48,464 nucleotides of DNA from Acidobacteriota bacterium (GCA_029557535.1 JAKQII010000116.1:1-48464), one strand, 5' to 3'; counted from the first letter of the stretch, positions 36,226-45,668 are shown. Program-made: numbers and translations. Notes: generated from the sequence alone by a model not told the origin.

Positions 36226-38517
36226 CTGCTCGCATCGATCGTCCTGATTTCAATCGCCGCAATCGCGAATTCCCAATCGCGACCGAACTATGTTCAGTAC
36301 GTAAATCCGTTGATCGGGACGCGCAAGATGGGCCACACTTACCCGGGCGCGACGGTGCCGTTCGGATCGGTCCAGCTTTCGCCGGATACCGACGAAGAGC
36401 CGTTCCTGATCGGCGGAAAATACAACAAGGAAACTTACCGATACTGCGCCGGTTATCAGTTTGACGACCCGACGATCGTCGGATTCTCGCACACTCATTT
36501 TTCAGGAACCGGACATTCCGACCTCGGTGACATCCTGATCATGCCGACCCAAGGCGTTCTGCAGCTCGAGCCGGGAAGCGCCGACGATCCGAAGTCCGGT
36601 TTTCGCTCGGCATTCTCGCACGGGAACGAGCGTGCCGAAGCAGACTATTACCGGGTCAAGCTCGAGGATGACGACATTCTCGCTGAAATGACGGCGACAA
36701 CGCGCGTCGGTTTTCACCGCTACACGTTCAATCGCACAGGGCCGCGCCACATCGTTCTCGACCTCAAGCACGGGATATACGATTACGACGGCAAGAACGT
36801 CAGGACGTTCGTCCGCGTCGAGAACGACCGTACGATCACCGGATTTCGCGAGACGACCGGCTGGGCGCGGACGCGCACGGTCTACTTCGCGCTCCAGTTC
36901 TCAAAGCCATTCGAATCATACGGTTACAAGGACTTTGATCCGTCGCCGTACCGCGGATTCTGGCGCAAGTTCGACCAGTCGAAGAACTTCCCGGAAATGA
37001 TCGGAAAGCAGGTCCGTGCGTACTTCGACTTCGACTCGGGCAACAAAGATCCGATCGAAGTCAAGGTCGCGTTGTCGCCGGTCTCCACCGCGGGAGCGCT
37101 CGCGAACATCAAAAGTGAGGCGCCGGGATGGGATTTCGAAGCGATAAAGCGTGCCGGACAGAAGGCATGGAACGACGAACTTGGGAAGATCGACGCGAAG
37201 ATCGACGATCCGAACGAAATGGTGAATTTCTATACCGCGATGTACCACGCGTTCCTTTCGCCGACCGTTTACATGGACGCTGACGGGCAATACAAGGGTC
37301 TCGATCAGAACAATCACAGGGCCGCCGGATTTACCAATTACACGACGTTCTCGCTGTGGGACACCTACCGCGCGCTCCATCCGTTCTTCAACATCGTTCA
37401 ACCGCGGCGCAACCGTGACATGATCCGTTCGATGATTGGGCATTACGATCAGAGCGTCCACAAAATGCTGCCCGTCTGGTCGCATTACGCGAACGAGAAC
37501 TGGTGCATGATCGGTTACCATTCGGTCTCGGTCGTCTCCGACGCGATCGTCAGCGGCAATCTCACGGGGCCGGAAGCGAACAAGGCGCTCGACGCGATGG
37601 CGCAAACCGCGCGGACAAAGTATTACGACGGTCTCGGCGACTACATGCGGATCGGCTACGTGCCGGTCGAGAACAATGGTTCGTCCGTTTCGAAGACGCT
37701 CGAATATGCGTATGACGACTACGCGATCGCGCAGGCGGCGAAAAAGCTCGGACGCAAGGACGTCGCCGATGAATTCGCCAAGCGCGCCGGAAACTGGCGG
37801 AACGTTTTCGATCCGTCTACCGGATTCATGCGGCCGAAAAGCGCGGACGGAAAATTCCTTGCCGAGTTCGATCCGATGAAAACCGAAGGTCAGGGTTTCA
37901 TCGAAGGCAACTCATGGAACTACAGTCTCTACGTCCCTCATGATCCGGCGGCGATGATCAAAATGATGGGCGGAAAATCGAAGTTCGCGGCGCATCTCGA
38001 CGAGCTTTTCAACATGCACCTTCCGGATGAATTTTTCGCCGAAACCGAGGACATCACGCGCGAGGGAATCATCGGCGGGTACGTTCACGGGAACGAGCCG
38101 TCGCACCACGTCGCGTATCTTTACAACTGGACGGACGCGCCGTGGAAAACGCAGGAGCGTGTCCGGATGATCTTGAAACATCAATACAAGGCGGCGCCGG
38201 ACGGTCTTGGCGGAAACGACGATTGCGGCCAGATGTCGGCGTGGTACTTGTTCACGGCGCTCGGATTTTATCCGGTCGCGCCGGGTTCGGGCGAGTATCA
38301 GCTCGGAAGCCCTGCGGTCAGCTCGGCGGTGATCCGATTGGAGAACGGGCGAACGCTGCGGATCGAGGCGGTAAATCAAAGCGATAAAAATGTTTACGTC
38401 GATCGCGTCGAGCTGAACGGCAAGCGCGTCGGCCGTACGTTCATTACCTATCCGGAGATCGCCGGCGGCGGGACGCTGAAGTTCTTTATGAGTTCGGCAG
38501 TAGACGGTAGACAATAG
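36217..38517 (+). CDS. Exported GH92 alpha-mannosidase
   Basis: The enzyme trims exo alpha-linked mannose (often alpha-1,2) from glycans, with a calcium ion and inversion. The 766-aa protein has a signal peptide (residues 1-19, ending NSQS), the N-terminal YVNPLIGTRKMGHTYPGATV, and the GH92 catalytic blocks GGYVHGNEPSHHVAYLYNW (acid Glu) and LGGNDDCGQMSAWYLFTALG (general base Asp pair). Length is normal. The 3' end runs into a 7-nt array that encodes the last residues (VDGRQ). The next gene is a GH47 mannosidase, so the pair likely degrades high-mannose glycans in the periplasm or medium. Confidence 0.93.
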   Translation: MRNLLASIVLISIAAIANSQSRPNYVQYVNPLIGTRKMGHTYPGATVPFGSVQLSPDTDEEPFLIGGKYNKETYRYCAGYQFDDPTIVGFSHTHFSGTGHSDLGDILIMPTQGVLQLEPGSADDPKSGFRSAFSHGNERAEADYYRVKLEDDDILAEMTATTRVGFHRYTFNRTGPRHIVLDLKHGIYDYDGKNVRTFVRVENDRTITGFRETTGWARTRTVYFALQFSKPFESYGYKDFDPSPYRGFWRKFDQSKNFPEMIGKQVRAYFDFDSGNKDPIEVKVALSPVSTAGALANIKSEAPGWDFEAIKRAGQKAWNDELGKIDAKIDDPNEMVNFYTAMYHAFLSPTVYMDADGQYKGLDQNNHRAAGFTNYTTFSLWDTYRALHPFFNIVQPRRNRDMIRSMIGHYDQSVHKMLPVWSHYANENWCMIGYHSVSVVSDAIVSGNLTGPEANKALDAMAQTARTKYYDGLGDYMRIGYVPVENNGSSVSKTLEYAYDDYAIAQAAKKLGRKDVADEFAKRAGNWRNVFDPSTGFMRPKSADGKFLAEFDPMKTEGQGFIEGNSWNYSLYVPHDPAAMIKMMGGKSKFAAHLDELFNMHLPDEFFAETEDITREGIIGGYVHGNEPSHHVAYLYNWTDAPWKTQERVRMILKHQYKAAPDGLGGNDDCGQMSAWYLFTALGFYPVAPGSGEYQLGSPAVSSAVIRLENGRTLRIEAVNQSDKNVYVDRVELNGKRVGRTFITYPEIAGGGTLKFFMSSAVDGRQ

Positions 38518-38534
38518 ACGGTAGACGGTACGGT
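38500..38534 (+). repeat. 7-nt repeat array, GTAGACG family, over the GH92 stop
   Basis: GTAGACG, GTAGACA, ATAGACG, GTAGACG and a decayed GTACGGT. The GH92 stop TAG (38515-38517) is inside the third unit. A single inverted unit CCGTCTA lies at 38555-38561. Confidence 0.68.
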
Positions 38535-38609
38535 CAAGAGCTGAAAACGGCGGGCCGTCTATGTGACCTCTGTGCCTATGTGGTGGGTTAAGGTAAGCAA
38601 TCAGTGAAT

Positions 38610-39962
38610 ATGAAAACAATCGTTCGTATCGTAGTCGTCACTATCTTTGCAGTTGCGTCGCAGGCGCAGCCGGGCGCGAAGATCGACCGCGCAAAAATGG
38701 CCGCCGAGGTCAAAGCCGAGTTTCTGCACGCCTGGAACGGCTACAAAAAGTACGCCTGGGGACACGACGATCTCAAGCCGATCTCGAAGTCATATCGCGA
38801 CTGGCACCCGCCCGAGACGGTTCTGATGACGGCCGTGGACTCGCTCGATTCGCTTTACCTTCTCGGCTTTAAGAAAGAGGCGGACGCCACGCGCAAGTAC
38901 ATCACCGCCAATCTGTCGTTCGACAAGGACATCGACGTTCAGAACTTCGAGATCACGATCCGCGTTCTCGGAGGTCTGATTTCCGGCTATCAGGCGTCGG
39001 GCGACAAGAAGCTGCTCGCGCTTGCCGACGATCTCGGCCGGCGATTGCTGCCCGTTTTCGATTCCCCGACCGGAATGCCGTACCGCTACGTCAATCTCAA
39101 GACGGGAAAGACGCGCGGCGAGATCTCGAACCCGGCCGAGACCGGAACGCTTCTGATCGAGTTCGGTGCGCTCTCGAAGCTCACGGAAAAGACCGTCTAT
39201 TATGAAAAAGCGAAGCGCGCGCTTGTCGAGACGTTCAATCGGCGCTCGAAGATCGGACTCGTCGGCCAGAACATCAACGTCGAGACCGGCGAATGGACGA
39301 ACACCGACAGCCACGTCAGCGGTGCGATCGACTCGTACTACGAATATCTTCTGAAATGCGCGATCCTCTTCGCCGACGCCGACTGCCGGAAGATGTGGGA
39401 AGAATCGATCGGACCGGTCAACAAATACCTCGCCGACGAGGTCAACGGCGAACTTTGGTACGGACACGCCGATATGAACACCGGCAAGCGCGGCGCGCGG
39501 ACCTTCGGCGCGCTCGACGCATTTTTCCCGGCGGTGCTCGCGCTCGGCGGAGATCTCGACCGCGCGAAACGGCTGCAGGATTCGGCCTTCAAGATGTGGA
39601 ATAAACACGGGATCGAGCCTGAAGAGTTCGACTATATAAAGGGCGAGGTCACCGACGGCGGTTATCCGCTGCGTCCCGAGATCATTGAGTCGACATACTA
39701 TCTGCTCAAATACACCGACGACGAGAAATACGCCGCGATGGGCATGACGATGTTCGACGATTTCAGGAAGTATTGCCGGACGGACGTCGCGTACGCCGGA
39801 ATCAAAGACGTTCGGACGATGGAAAAGACCGACTACATGCACAGCTTCGCGCTGGCCGAAACGCTCAAATACTTTTACCTGATCTTCGCGCCGCCGCAGA
39901 CGATCGATCTGAAAACAACGGTCTTCAACACCGAGGCGCATCCGATCAGGAAGCAGTGGTGA
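38610..39962 (+). CDS. Exported GH47 class I alpha-1,2-mannosidase
   Basis: ATG 38610 is preferred to GTG 38604. Residues 1-20 are a signal peptide ending SQAQ. The rest is the (alpha/alpha)7 barrel of GH47: EFLHAWNGYKKYAWGHDDL, DSLDSLYLLGFKKE, the acidic loop TNTDSHVSGAIDSYYEYL, YPLRPEIIESTYYLLKY, and the C-terminal calcium threonine in VFNTEAHPI. GH47 is the ER/Golgi mannosidase family of eukaryotes and is uncommon in bacteria. It is paired with GH92. Both would cut alpha-1,2-mannose. Confidence 0.93.
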   Translation: MKTIVRIVVVTIFAVASQAQPGAKIDRAKMAAEVKAEFLHAWNGYKKYAWGHDDLKPISKSYRDWHPPETVLMTAVDSLDSLYLLGFKKEADATRKYITANLSFDKDIDVQNFEITIRVLGGLISGYQASGDKKLLALADDLGRRLLPVFDSPTGMPYRYVNLKTGKTRGEISNPAETGTLLIEFGALSKLTEKTVYYEKAKRALVETFNRRSKIGLVGQNINVETGEWTNTDSHVSGAIDSYYEYLLKCAILFADADCRKMWEESIGPVNKYLADEVNGELWYGHADMNTGKRGARTFGALDAFFPAVLALGGDLDRAKRLQDSAFKMWNKHGIEPEEFDYIKGEVTDGGYPLRPEIIESTYYLLKYTDDEKYAAMGMTMFDDFRKYCRTDVAYAGIKDVRTMEKTDYMHSFALAETLKYFYLIFAPPQTIDLKTTVFNTEAHPIRKQW

Positions 39963-39979
39963 GCGGCGAGCTGTCAGTA
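39959..39979 (+). repeat. 7-nt repeat, GTGAGCG family, over the GH47 stop
   Basis: GTGAGCG, GCGAGCT, GTCAGTA; the GH47 stop TGA (39960-39962) is inside the first unit. The same GTGAGCG unit dominates the array at 42954. Confidence 0.45.
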
Positions 39980-39999
39980 CCGCCTGCGTCAGCGGGCGG
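39980..39999. other. Strong hairpin after GH47
   Basis: CCGCCTGC and GCGGGCGG (one G-U pair) form an 8-bp stem around GTCA. No T-tract follows, so it is not a standard terminator. It may aid mRNA 3'-end stability or be a repeat element. Downstream to 40134 I see only weak short-period sequence. Confidence 0.55.
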
Positions 40000-40134
40000 A
40001 CACCCAAGCGCTTCAGAGCCCGATTCGAACAGTACGATCTCACGCAAAGCCCGCAGAGATCGCCAGGGATGAAAACCAATTCGGCGCGATTTGCGTAAAA
40101 TGACCGAGAATCTGAATCCCATCCGGAAGATATT

Positions 40135-42957
40135 ATGAAATCAATCAAAATCTATTTCGTGGCACTGTGCGCGTTGATCGCGGTCGTTTCGGCTCCGGCG
40201 CAGAAGACGACATCGCAGCCGACGTTCAAGGTCCCGTTCGAAAAGTTTAACTTGCCGAACGGTCTTGAAGTGATCTTCCACATCGACCGGTCGGATCCGG
40301 TCGTCGCAGTCGCCTTGACGGCGCACGTCGGATCGGCCCGCGAAAAAGTCGGGCGGACCGGATTCGCGCACCTTTTCGAACATCTCTTGTTCCTCGAATC
40401 CGAGAATCTCGGCAAAGGCGGGCTCGACAAACTGTCCGCGCGTGTCGGCGGTTCGGGAGCAAACGGTTCGACGTCGCACGACCGGACGAACTACTTCCAG
40501 ACCGTTCCGAACGATGCGCTCGAGAAGATGCTCTGGGCCGAGGCCGACAAACTCGGCTGGTTCATCAACACGGTCACTGATCCGGTGCTGGCGAAAGAGA
40601 AACAGGTCGTCAAGAACGAGAAGCGCCAAAGCTACGATAATGCGCCGTACGGCCAGACTTCATACGTCATCGACCGCGCGCTTTATCCGGCCGATCATCC
40701 TTATCACTGGCAGGTCATCGGTTCGCTCGAAGATCTTCAGAACGCGACCCTTGCCGACGTCAAGGAGTTTTACCGGCGATGGTACGTACCGAACAACGTC
40801 ACGTTGACGGTCGCCGGCGATTTCGATCCCGTGCAGGCGAAAAAGTGGGTCGAAAAGTACTTTGGCGAGATCAAGCGCGGACCCGACGTCGAGCCGATGG
40901 CAAAGCGACCCGGAGTCGTCAAAGAAACTCAGAAGTATTTTCACGAGGACAACTTTGCGCGCGTCCCCGAACTGACATACACGTGGCCCGCGGTCGAGCA
41001 GTTCAATCCTGATTCTTACGCGCTCGAAATCCTTGCCCAGTATCTTTCGGAAGGGAAACGCGCGCCGTTCTACAAGGTTCTTGTCGAAAGCAAGAAGCTT
41101 GCGCCGAATGTGCGGATGCGGAACGACACATCGGAGCTTGCGGGCCAGTTCGAGATCTCGGTCCGCGCGTTTGACGGCGTAGATCTTGACAACGTCGCCG
41201 CGGCGATGAACGAGGCGTTCGCGATGTTCGAGAAGGACGGGATTTCCGAAAAGGATCTGAACCGGATCAAGGCCGGCCAGGAAACACAGTTCTACAGCGG
41301 CCTTTCGAGCGTGCTTGGGAAAGGATTCCAGCTCGCTCAATACAACATCTTCGCGGCCGATCCCGGGTTTGTTGAAAAGGACATCAAGAACATCCTCGCG
41401 GTGACGCCCGCGGACGTGACGCGCGTGTACGAGAAGTACATCAAGGGACGCAACTACATCGCGACGAGCTTCGTGCCGAAGGGAAAGTGGGATCTCGCGC
41501 TGGAAGGCTCCAAGAAGGCTGAGATCGTCGAGGAAAAGATCGTTCAGGGGGCCGACGAAGAGGTCGATCCGAACGTCAACGCGAAGTATGAGCGCACGCC
41601 GTCGTCGTTCGACCGAACCGTCGAACCGCCCTATGGAGCGGCGCCGAAAGTTGCGGTTCCGGCCGTTTGGCAGAACAGACTCGCGAACGGGATGCGGGTT
41701 TTCGGGATCGAATCAAACGAAGTCCCGCTCGTTACGTTTGAACTTTCGATCGACGGCGGGCAACTTCTTGACGATCCGAACAAGGTCGGCGTCGCAAATA
41801 TGCTCGCGCGGATGATGACGCAGGGGACAAAGAACCGGACGCCGGAAGAACTCGAGGAAGCGATCGCTCAGCTTGGGGCGTCGATCAACGTCAGCGCCGG
41901 CACCGACGAGATCCAGATCCGCGGAACGACGCTCGCAAAGAATTACGATGCGACGCTCGCGCTCGTCGGAGAGATCCTGCTTGAGCCACGGTGGGACGCG
42001 AAGGAGTTCGATCTCGTCAAGAAGAGCGTCGTCAACCAGATTCGCCAGCAGGCGGCGAACCCGAACGCGATCGCGGCGAATGAGTTCAGCGTTTTGATCT
42101 ACGGCAAGGACAATATCCGATCGCGGAACATTCTCGGGACGCCGGAGTCGGTCGCCGCGATCACGCTCGACGATCTAAAGTCGTTCTACGCGAAGAATTT
42201 GTCGCCTTCGGTCGCACGGATGCACATCGTCGGCGGAATCAGCAAGACGGCGACAATGAAGTCGCTCGGAAACCTCGCGAAACGATGGCCCGCGATGAAA
42301 GTGACGATTCCCGAGTATCCGACTCCGAAGCCGCCCGATTCGTCGAAGGTTTACTTCTACGACGTTCCCGACGCGAAACAGTCGGTTCTGCGATTCGGAT
42401 ATCCGGCGTTGGCGATCACCGATCCGGATTTCTATCCGGCGACCGCGATGAACTACATTCTCGGCGGCGGCGGATTTGCGTCGCAACTGACACAGCAGTT
42501 GCGCGAAGGAAAGGGCTATACGTACGGCATAAGTTCCGGCTTCATCGGGTCGACGGCACCGGGGCCGTTCATAATCGCGAGCGGCGTCCGGAGCAATGTC
42601 ACGCTGGAATCGGCGCAACTCGTCAAGTCGATTCTCGAGAACTACGGACCCGGATACACCGAAGCCGATCTCGACACTACAAAGGGGTTTCTGATCAAGA
42701 GCAACGCACGCGCGTTCGAAACATCCGCGGCGAAGCTGGGTATTCTGTCCAACATCAGCAAGTTCGGCTGGCGCGCGGATTACGTGAAAGAGCGCGAGGC
42801 GGTCGTCAAAGGATTGACCGTGGCCCGCATCCGCGAGCTTTCGGCGAAATATCTCAACGCTGGTAAAATGTACTGGCTCGTCGTCGGAGATGCGAAAACG
42901 CAGTTGCCGCGACTGAAAGAACTCGGATTCGGAGAGCCGATACTTTTGAACAAGTAG
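40135..42957 (+). CDS. Exported M16 (insulinase/pitrilysin) double-domain metallopeptidase
   Basis: A 940-aa zinc peptidase with a signal peptide (residues 1-22, SAPAQ) and two M16 pairs. The N-terminal half has the inverted zinc motif HLFEH (His79, Glu82, His83) with the distal acidic ligand in the EKQVVKNEKRQSYDN helix. The second half (from about residue 505) is the inactive partner, with PGPFIIASGV and YILGGGGFASQL at its end. Two-subunit M16 enzymes degrade peptides in a clamshell chamber. This one is likely periplasmic. The stop TAG falls in the first unit of a 7-nt array. Confidence 0.93.
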   Translation: MKSIKIYFVALCALIAVVSAPAQKTTSQPTFKVPFEKFNLPNGLEVIFHIDRSDPVVAVALTAHVGSAREKVGRTGFAHLFEHLLFLESENLGKGGLDKLSARVGGSGANGSTSHDRTNYFQTVPNDALEKMLWAEADKLGWFINTVTDPVLAKEKQVVKNEKRQSYDNAPYGQTSYVIDRALYPADHPYHWQVIGSLEDLQNATLADVKEFYRRWYVPNNVTLTVAGDFDPVQAKKWVEKYFGEIKRGPDVEPMAKRPGVVKETQKYFHEDNFARVPELTYTWPAVEQFNPDSYALEILAQYLSEGKRAPFYKVLVESKKLAPNVRMRNDTSELAGQFEISVRAFDGVDLDNVAAAMNEAFAMFEKDGISEKDLNRIKAGQETQFYSGLSSVLGKGFQLAQYNIFAADPGFVEKDIKNILAVTPADVTRVYEKYIKGRNYIATSFVPKGKWDLALEGSKKAEIVEEKIVQGADEEVDPNVNAKYERTPSSFDRTVEPPYGAAPKVAVPAVWQNRLANGMRVFGIESNEVPLVTFELSIDGGQLLDDPNKVGVANMLARMMTQGTKNRTPEELEEAIAQLGASINVSAGTDEIQIRGTTLAKNYDATLALVGEILLEPRWDAKEFDLVKKSVVNQIRQQAANPNAIAANEFSVLIYGKDNIRSRNILGTPESVAAITLDDLKSFYAKNLSPSVARMHIVGGISKTATMKSLGNLAKRWPAMKVTIPEYPTPKPPDSSKVYFYDVPDAKQSVLRFGYPALAITDPDFYPATAMNYILGGGGFASQLTQQLREGKGYTYGISSGFIGSTAPGPFIIASGVRSNVTLESAQLVKSILENYGPGYTEADLDTTKGFLIKSNARAFETSAAKLGILSNISKFGWRADYVKEREAVVKGLTVARIRELSAKYLNAGKMYWLVVGDAKTQLPRLKELGFGEPILLNK

Positions 42958-43129
42958 ACGGTGAGCGGTAAGCAGTGAGCGGTGAGCGGTAAGCGGTGAG
43001 CGGTAAGCGGTGAGCGGTAAACAGGAAGCGGTCGTTGTGTTGGGTGCGGTGACGCGGCCGGCGCAGATTTGACTGAGCTGCCAGAATCTTACAGTTCACG
43101 GCTCACAGCTTACAGCTCACCGCTCACAG
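42954..43129. repeat. Paired inverted 7-nt repeat arms, GTGAGCG/CTCACCG
   Basis: Left arm 42954-43130 region begins GTAGACG (containing the M16 stop), then GTGAGCG, GTAAGCA, GTGAGCG twice, GTAAGCG, GTGAGCG, GTAAGCG, GTGAGCG, GTAAACA, GGAAGCG (eleven units, ending 43030). Right arm 43088-43129: CTTACAG, TTCACGG, CTCACAG, CTTACAG, CTCACCG, CTCACAG, the inverse of the left. The next gene starts eight nt later. The 57-nt centre has no other feature. Confidence 0.8.
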
Positions 43130-43136
43130 AAAAACA

Positions 43137-44153
43137 ATGGCCAAGAAAATCGAAAAGAAGATACTGATCACCGGCGGAACCGGATTTCTCGGCGCGCATC
43201 TTGTTCATCAATTTATCGATGCCGGCGCGAAGAATCTTCGCGTTATGGCGTCGAGCGTTCCTGAGTGGATGACCGACGCCGGCGTCGAGCCGTTCGCGGG
43301 ATCGGTGACCAACAAAGATCATGTCGCGGCCGCGACGAAGAATTGCGAGGCGGTCTATCATCTCGCCGGCAAGGTGTCGTTTGCATACGACGGCGCCGCG
43401 CAGATGAACAAGATCCACGTGGAAGGCACGCGCATCCTCTGCGAAGCGGCCAAGGAAAATGGAGTGAAGAACTTCATCCTCGCGTCTTCAAGCGGAACGA
43501 GCGCGATCACCGACGACGGGGAAGTGACCGACGAGAATTTTCCGCAACCGCTCGAGATCCTCAGCAAGTGGCCGTATTACGCCTCGAAGTACTATCAGGA
43601 GCGGACGGCGATACACGCATTCAACGATCCCGGAGAGCGACTCGTGATCCTCAATCCGTCGCTGCTTCTTGGACCGGGCGACGAAAGGTTGAGTTCGACC
43701 AAGGTCGTTTTGGACTTCATGGCGCGCAAACTGCCGATCACGCCGTCTGGCGGACTGAATTTCGTCGACGCGCGTGACGCCGCAGATGCTTTCGTGAACG
43801 CGCTCGACAAGGGACGCCACCAGGAGCGGTATCTTCTCGGAGCGGTGAATTGGACGGTTCGTGAATTCTTCTCAAGGCTTGAACGGCTCACCGGAGTTTC
43901 GGCGCCGATGTTCAGCGTCCCGAAAAAGGTCGCGGTCGCCGGATCGAATCTTATCAATTCGTTTTACAAACAGTGGAACCGGGCCGCTCCGTTCGAGGCG
44001 TCCGAGGTCGAAATGGGCGAGTACTTTTGGTATTTCGATTCGTCAAAGGCCGTGGACGAACTCGGATTTTCCGCACGAGACCCGCAGGAAACCTTGCAGG
44101 AAACGATCAAGTACCTCCGCGAACACTTTCTCGGAGACGGAATTTTCGGTTAG
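43137..44153 (+). CDS. Extended SDR, NAD-dependent epimerase/dehydratase
   Basis: A 338-aa Rossmann enzyme with ILITGGTGFLGAHLVHQFI, VYHLAGKVSF, ILASSSGTSAI and the catalytic WPYYASKYYQER (Tyr and Lys), followed by NPSLLLGPGDERL. It resembles dihydroflavonol-4-reductase/hopanoid-HpnA-type SDRs. Substrate unknown. It is flanked by 7-nt arrays on both sides (42954-43129 and 44161-44188) and stands alone. Confidence 0.85.
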   Translation: MAKKIEKKILITGGTGFLGAHLVHQFIDAGAKNLRVMASSVPEWMTDAGVEPFAGSVTNKDHVAAATKNCEAVYHLAGKVSFAYDGAAQMNKIHVEGTRILCEAAKENGVKNFILASSSGTSAITDDGEVTDENFPQPLEILSKWPYYASKYYQERTAIHAFNDPGERLVILNPSLLLGPGDERLSSTKVVLDFMARKLPITPSGGLNFVDARDAADAFVNALDKGRHQERYLLGAVNWTVREFFSRLERLTGVSAPMFSVPKKVAVAGSNLINSFYKQWNRAAPFEASEVEMGEYFWYFDSSKAVDELGFSARDPQETLQETIKYLREHFLGDGIFG

Positions 44154-44160
44154 TCGGCAG

Positions 44161-44188
44161 ATTTGCAATTTTCGATTTGCAATTTGCG
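44161..44188. repeat. 7-nt repeat array, ATTTGCA family
   Basis: ATTTGCA, ATTTTCG, ATTTGCA, ATTTGCG in register, eight nt after the SDR stop (44151-44153). It is the same unit family as 19333-19450 and lies just left of the IS element. Confidence 0.65.
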
Positions 44189-44274
44189 ATCGCCTAATCA
44201 AGATGATTTTGTGCTTGCCTGATATAGGTTGACCGTTTTTTGAGTTTAATTTCAACTCAGAAAAGGAGCAACTG

Positions 44275-44703
44275 ATGGCAAATTTAGGTGAATTTGAAAA
44301 GCTGACGGTCAAGCAGAGGCAGAACAGACGATTCAGTGACGAGGTCAAGCGGAAGAAGGTAAGCGAGATCGAGCGGTGCATTACGACGGTCAGTGAGGTG
44401 AGCCGCGAATATCAGGTATCGCGGTCTGCAATATATGGCTGGATACGGCATTATTCACGGATGAGGAAGAAACAGGAACGGCTTGTGCTGGAGGGTCTGA
44501 GCGACACGCGAAAGATCAATGCGTTGAAGGAAAAGGTAAAAGAGCTGGAGCGCGTTGTCGGGCAGAAACAGTTGCAGATCGATTTCTTTGACAAGATGAT
44601 CGAGCTGGCGGAGGAGGAGTACGGCATTGACATCAAAAAAAAATGTTCCACAAAGTCCTCCGGTGGTTCTGGTCGAACCGGGAAAGGCACGGGTACAGAA
44701 TGA
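44275..44703 (+). CDS. IS3-family OrfA, helix-turn-helix part of the transposase
   Basis: 142 aa, with an HTH of the homeodomain-like type (EVSREYQVSRSAIYGWIRHY) and a leucine-zipper-like coiled coil (INALKEKVKELERVVGQKQ) that joins transposase subunits. Near its end it reads IDIKKKC over a run of nine A (44635-44643). OrfB lies in the -1 frame there, so a -1 slip would give the OrfAB transposase, as is usual in IS3. The last ~25 residues after the run (SSGGSGRTGKGTGTE) are the unshifted tail. It runs immediately ahead of the catalytic half and both lie inside the inverted repeats. Confidence 0.88.
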   Translation: MANLGEFEKLTVKQRQNRRFSDEVKRKKVSEIERCITTVSEVSREYQVSRSAIYGWIRHYSRMRKKQERLVLEGLSDTRKINALKEKVKELERVVGQKQLQIDFFDKMIELAEEEYGIDIKKKCSTKSSGGSGRTGKGTGTE

Positions 44704-45668
44704 ATCAGGTATTCCGGGCGATGGGGATCAGCAAGCAGGGGTTTCACCGGCATACGGAGCGGTATCTCGGGATGCTCGAGGAGCAGGAGCAGCTCCTGCC
44801 GGTGATCGCCGAGATCCGTCGCGATCATCCGCAGATGTCGGCCCGGGTGATGTACGGGATGATAATGCCGGCGCGCCTCGGCCGGGACCGGTTCGAGGAG
44901 TTCTGCTACTCGCACGGGCTGAAGATAGAGCGGAAAAGGGCATATCACCGGACGACCGATTCGCGCGGGGTGACGCGGTTCGACAATCTGCTCGCCGGAT
45001 TCGAGTTGACGGGTGTAAACCAGGTCTGGGTCAGCGACATAACCTACTACAGGATAGGCGAAAGGTTCTATTACCTGACCTTCATCATGGACCTCTTCTC
45101 GCGGCGCATCGTGGGCTACTCGGTCTCGGACAACCTGATGACCGAAAATACGACGCTGCCGGCACTTCGGATGGCGATCGCAGGGCGCCGGCCCGCTCCG
45201 GGCCTGGTCTTTCATTCGGACGGCGGCGGCCAGTACTACTGCAAGGAATTCCTGAGACTGACCCAAGCGTGTAAGATCAGAAACAGCATGTCGACGAGCG
45301 TCTATGAAAATCCGAATGCCGAACGCGTGAACGGGACCATCAAGAACGATTACGTCAAACACTACGCGCCGGAGAACTTCACCCAGCTGAAACGGATGAC
45401 GGCAAAGGCGGTCGACATGTACAACAACCACAGGCCGCACAAGGCATTGAACTCGTTAACCCCCAATGGCTTCGAAAGGCGGCAGGAACGAGTTTTCTTA
45501 GGCATGCAGGGTTCGGAAGTGATCGAAGAAAAGCCGGACATCCTGTGCCCGGCTTCGCGACAAATCACTTCGTCACCCGGAGATCTGTCCCTGGTGAGTT
45601 GCTCTCCAGCATTGCTCACTTCCGTTTCGATCTCCGTAACGAAGGTAACCGATATTTCGAGAAAGTGA
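44643..45668 (+). CDS. IS3-family OrfB, DDE transposase catalytic part
   Basis: Catalytic triad visible as VWVSDITYY (D), VFHSDGGGQYY (D) and SVYENPNAERVNG (E, 35 residues after the second D), with an HTH_21-type N-terminus (HPQMSARVMYGMIM). The ATG at 44643 is the last A of the slippery run, so OrfB can be made alone or as an OrfAB fusion. After the usual NNHRPHKALNSLTPNGFE end there is an extra ~70-residue tail, longer than in most IS3 transposases. It shows no motif. Confidence 0.9.
   Translation: MFHKVLRWFWSNRERHGYRMNQVFRAMGISKQGFHRHTERYLGMLEEQEQLLPVIAEIRRDHPQMSARVMYGMIMPARLGRDRFEEFCYSHGLKIERKRAYHRTTDSRGVTRFDNLLAGFELTGVNQVWVSDITYYRIGERFYYLTFIMDLFSRRIVGYSVSDNLMTENTTLPALRMAIAGRRPAPGLVFHSDGGGQYYCKEFLRLTQACKIRNSMSTSVYENPNAERVNGTIKNDYVKHYAPENFTQLKRMTAKAVDMYNNHRPHKALNSLTPNGFERRQERVFLGMQGSEVIEEKPDILCPASRQITSSPGDLSLVSCSPALLTSVSISVTKVTDISRK

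Noticed and set aside
39980-39999. Rho-independent terminator after GH47
   Set aside because: The stem is strong but no T-run follows on either strand.
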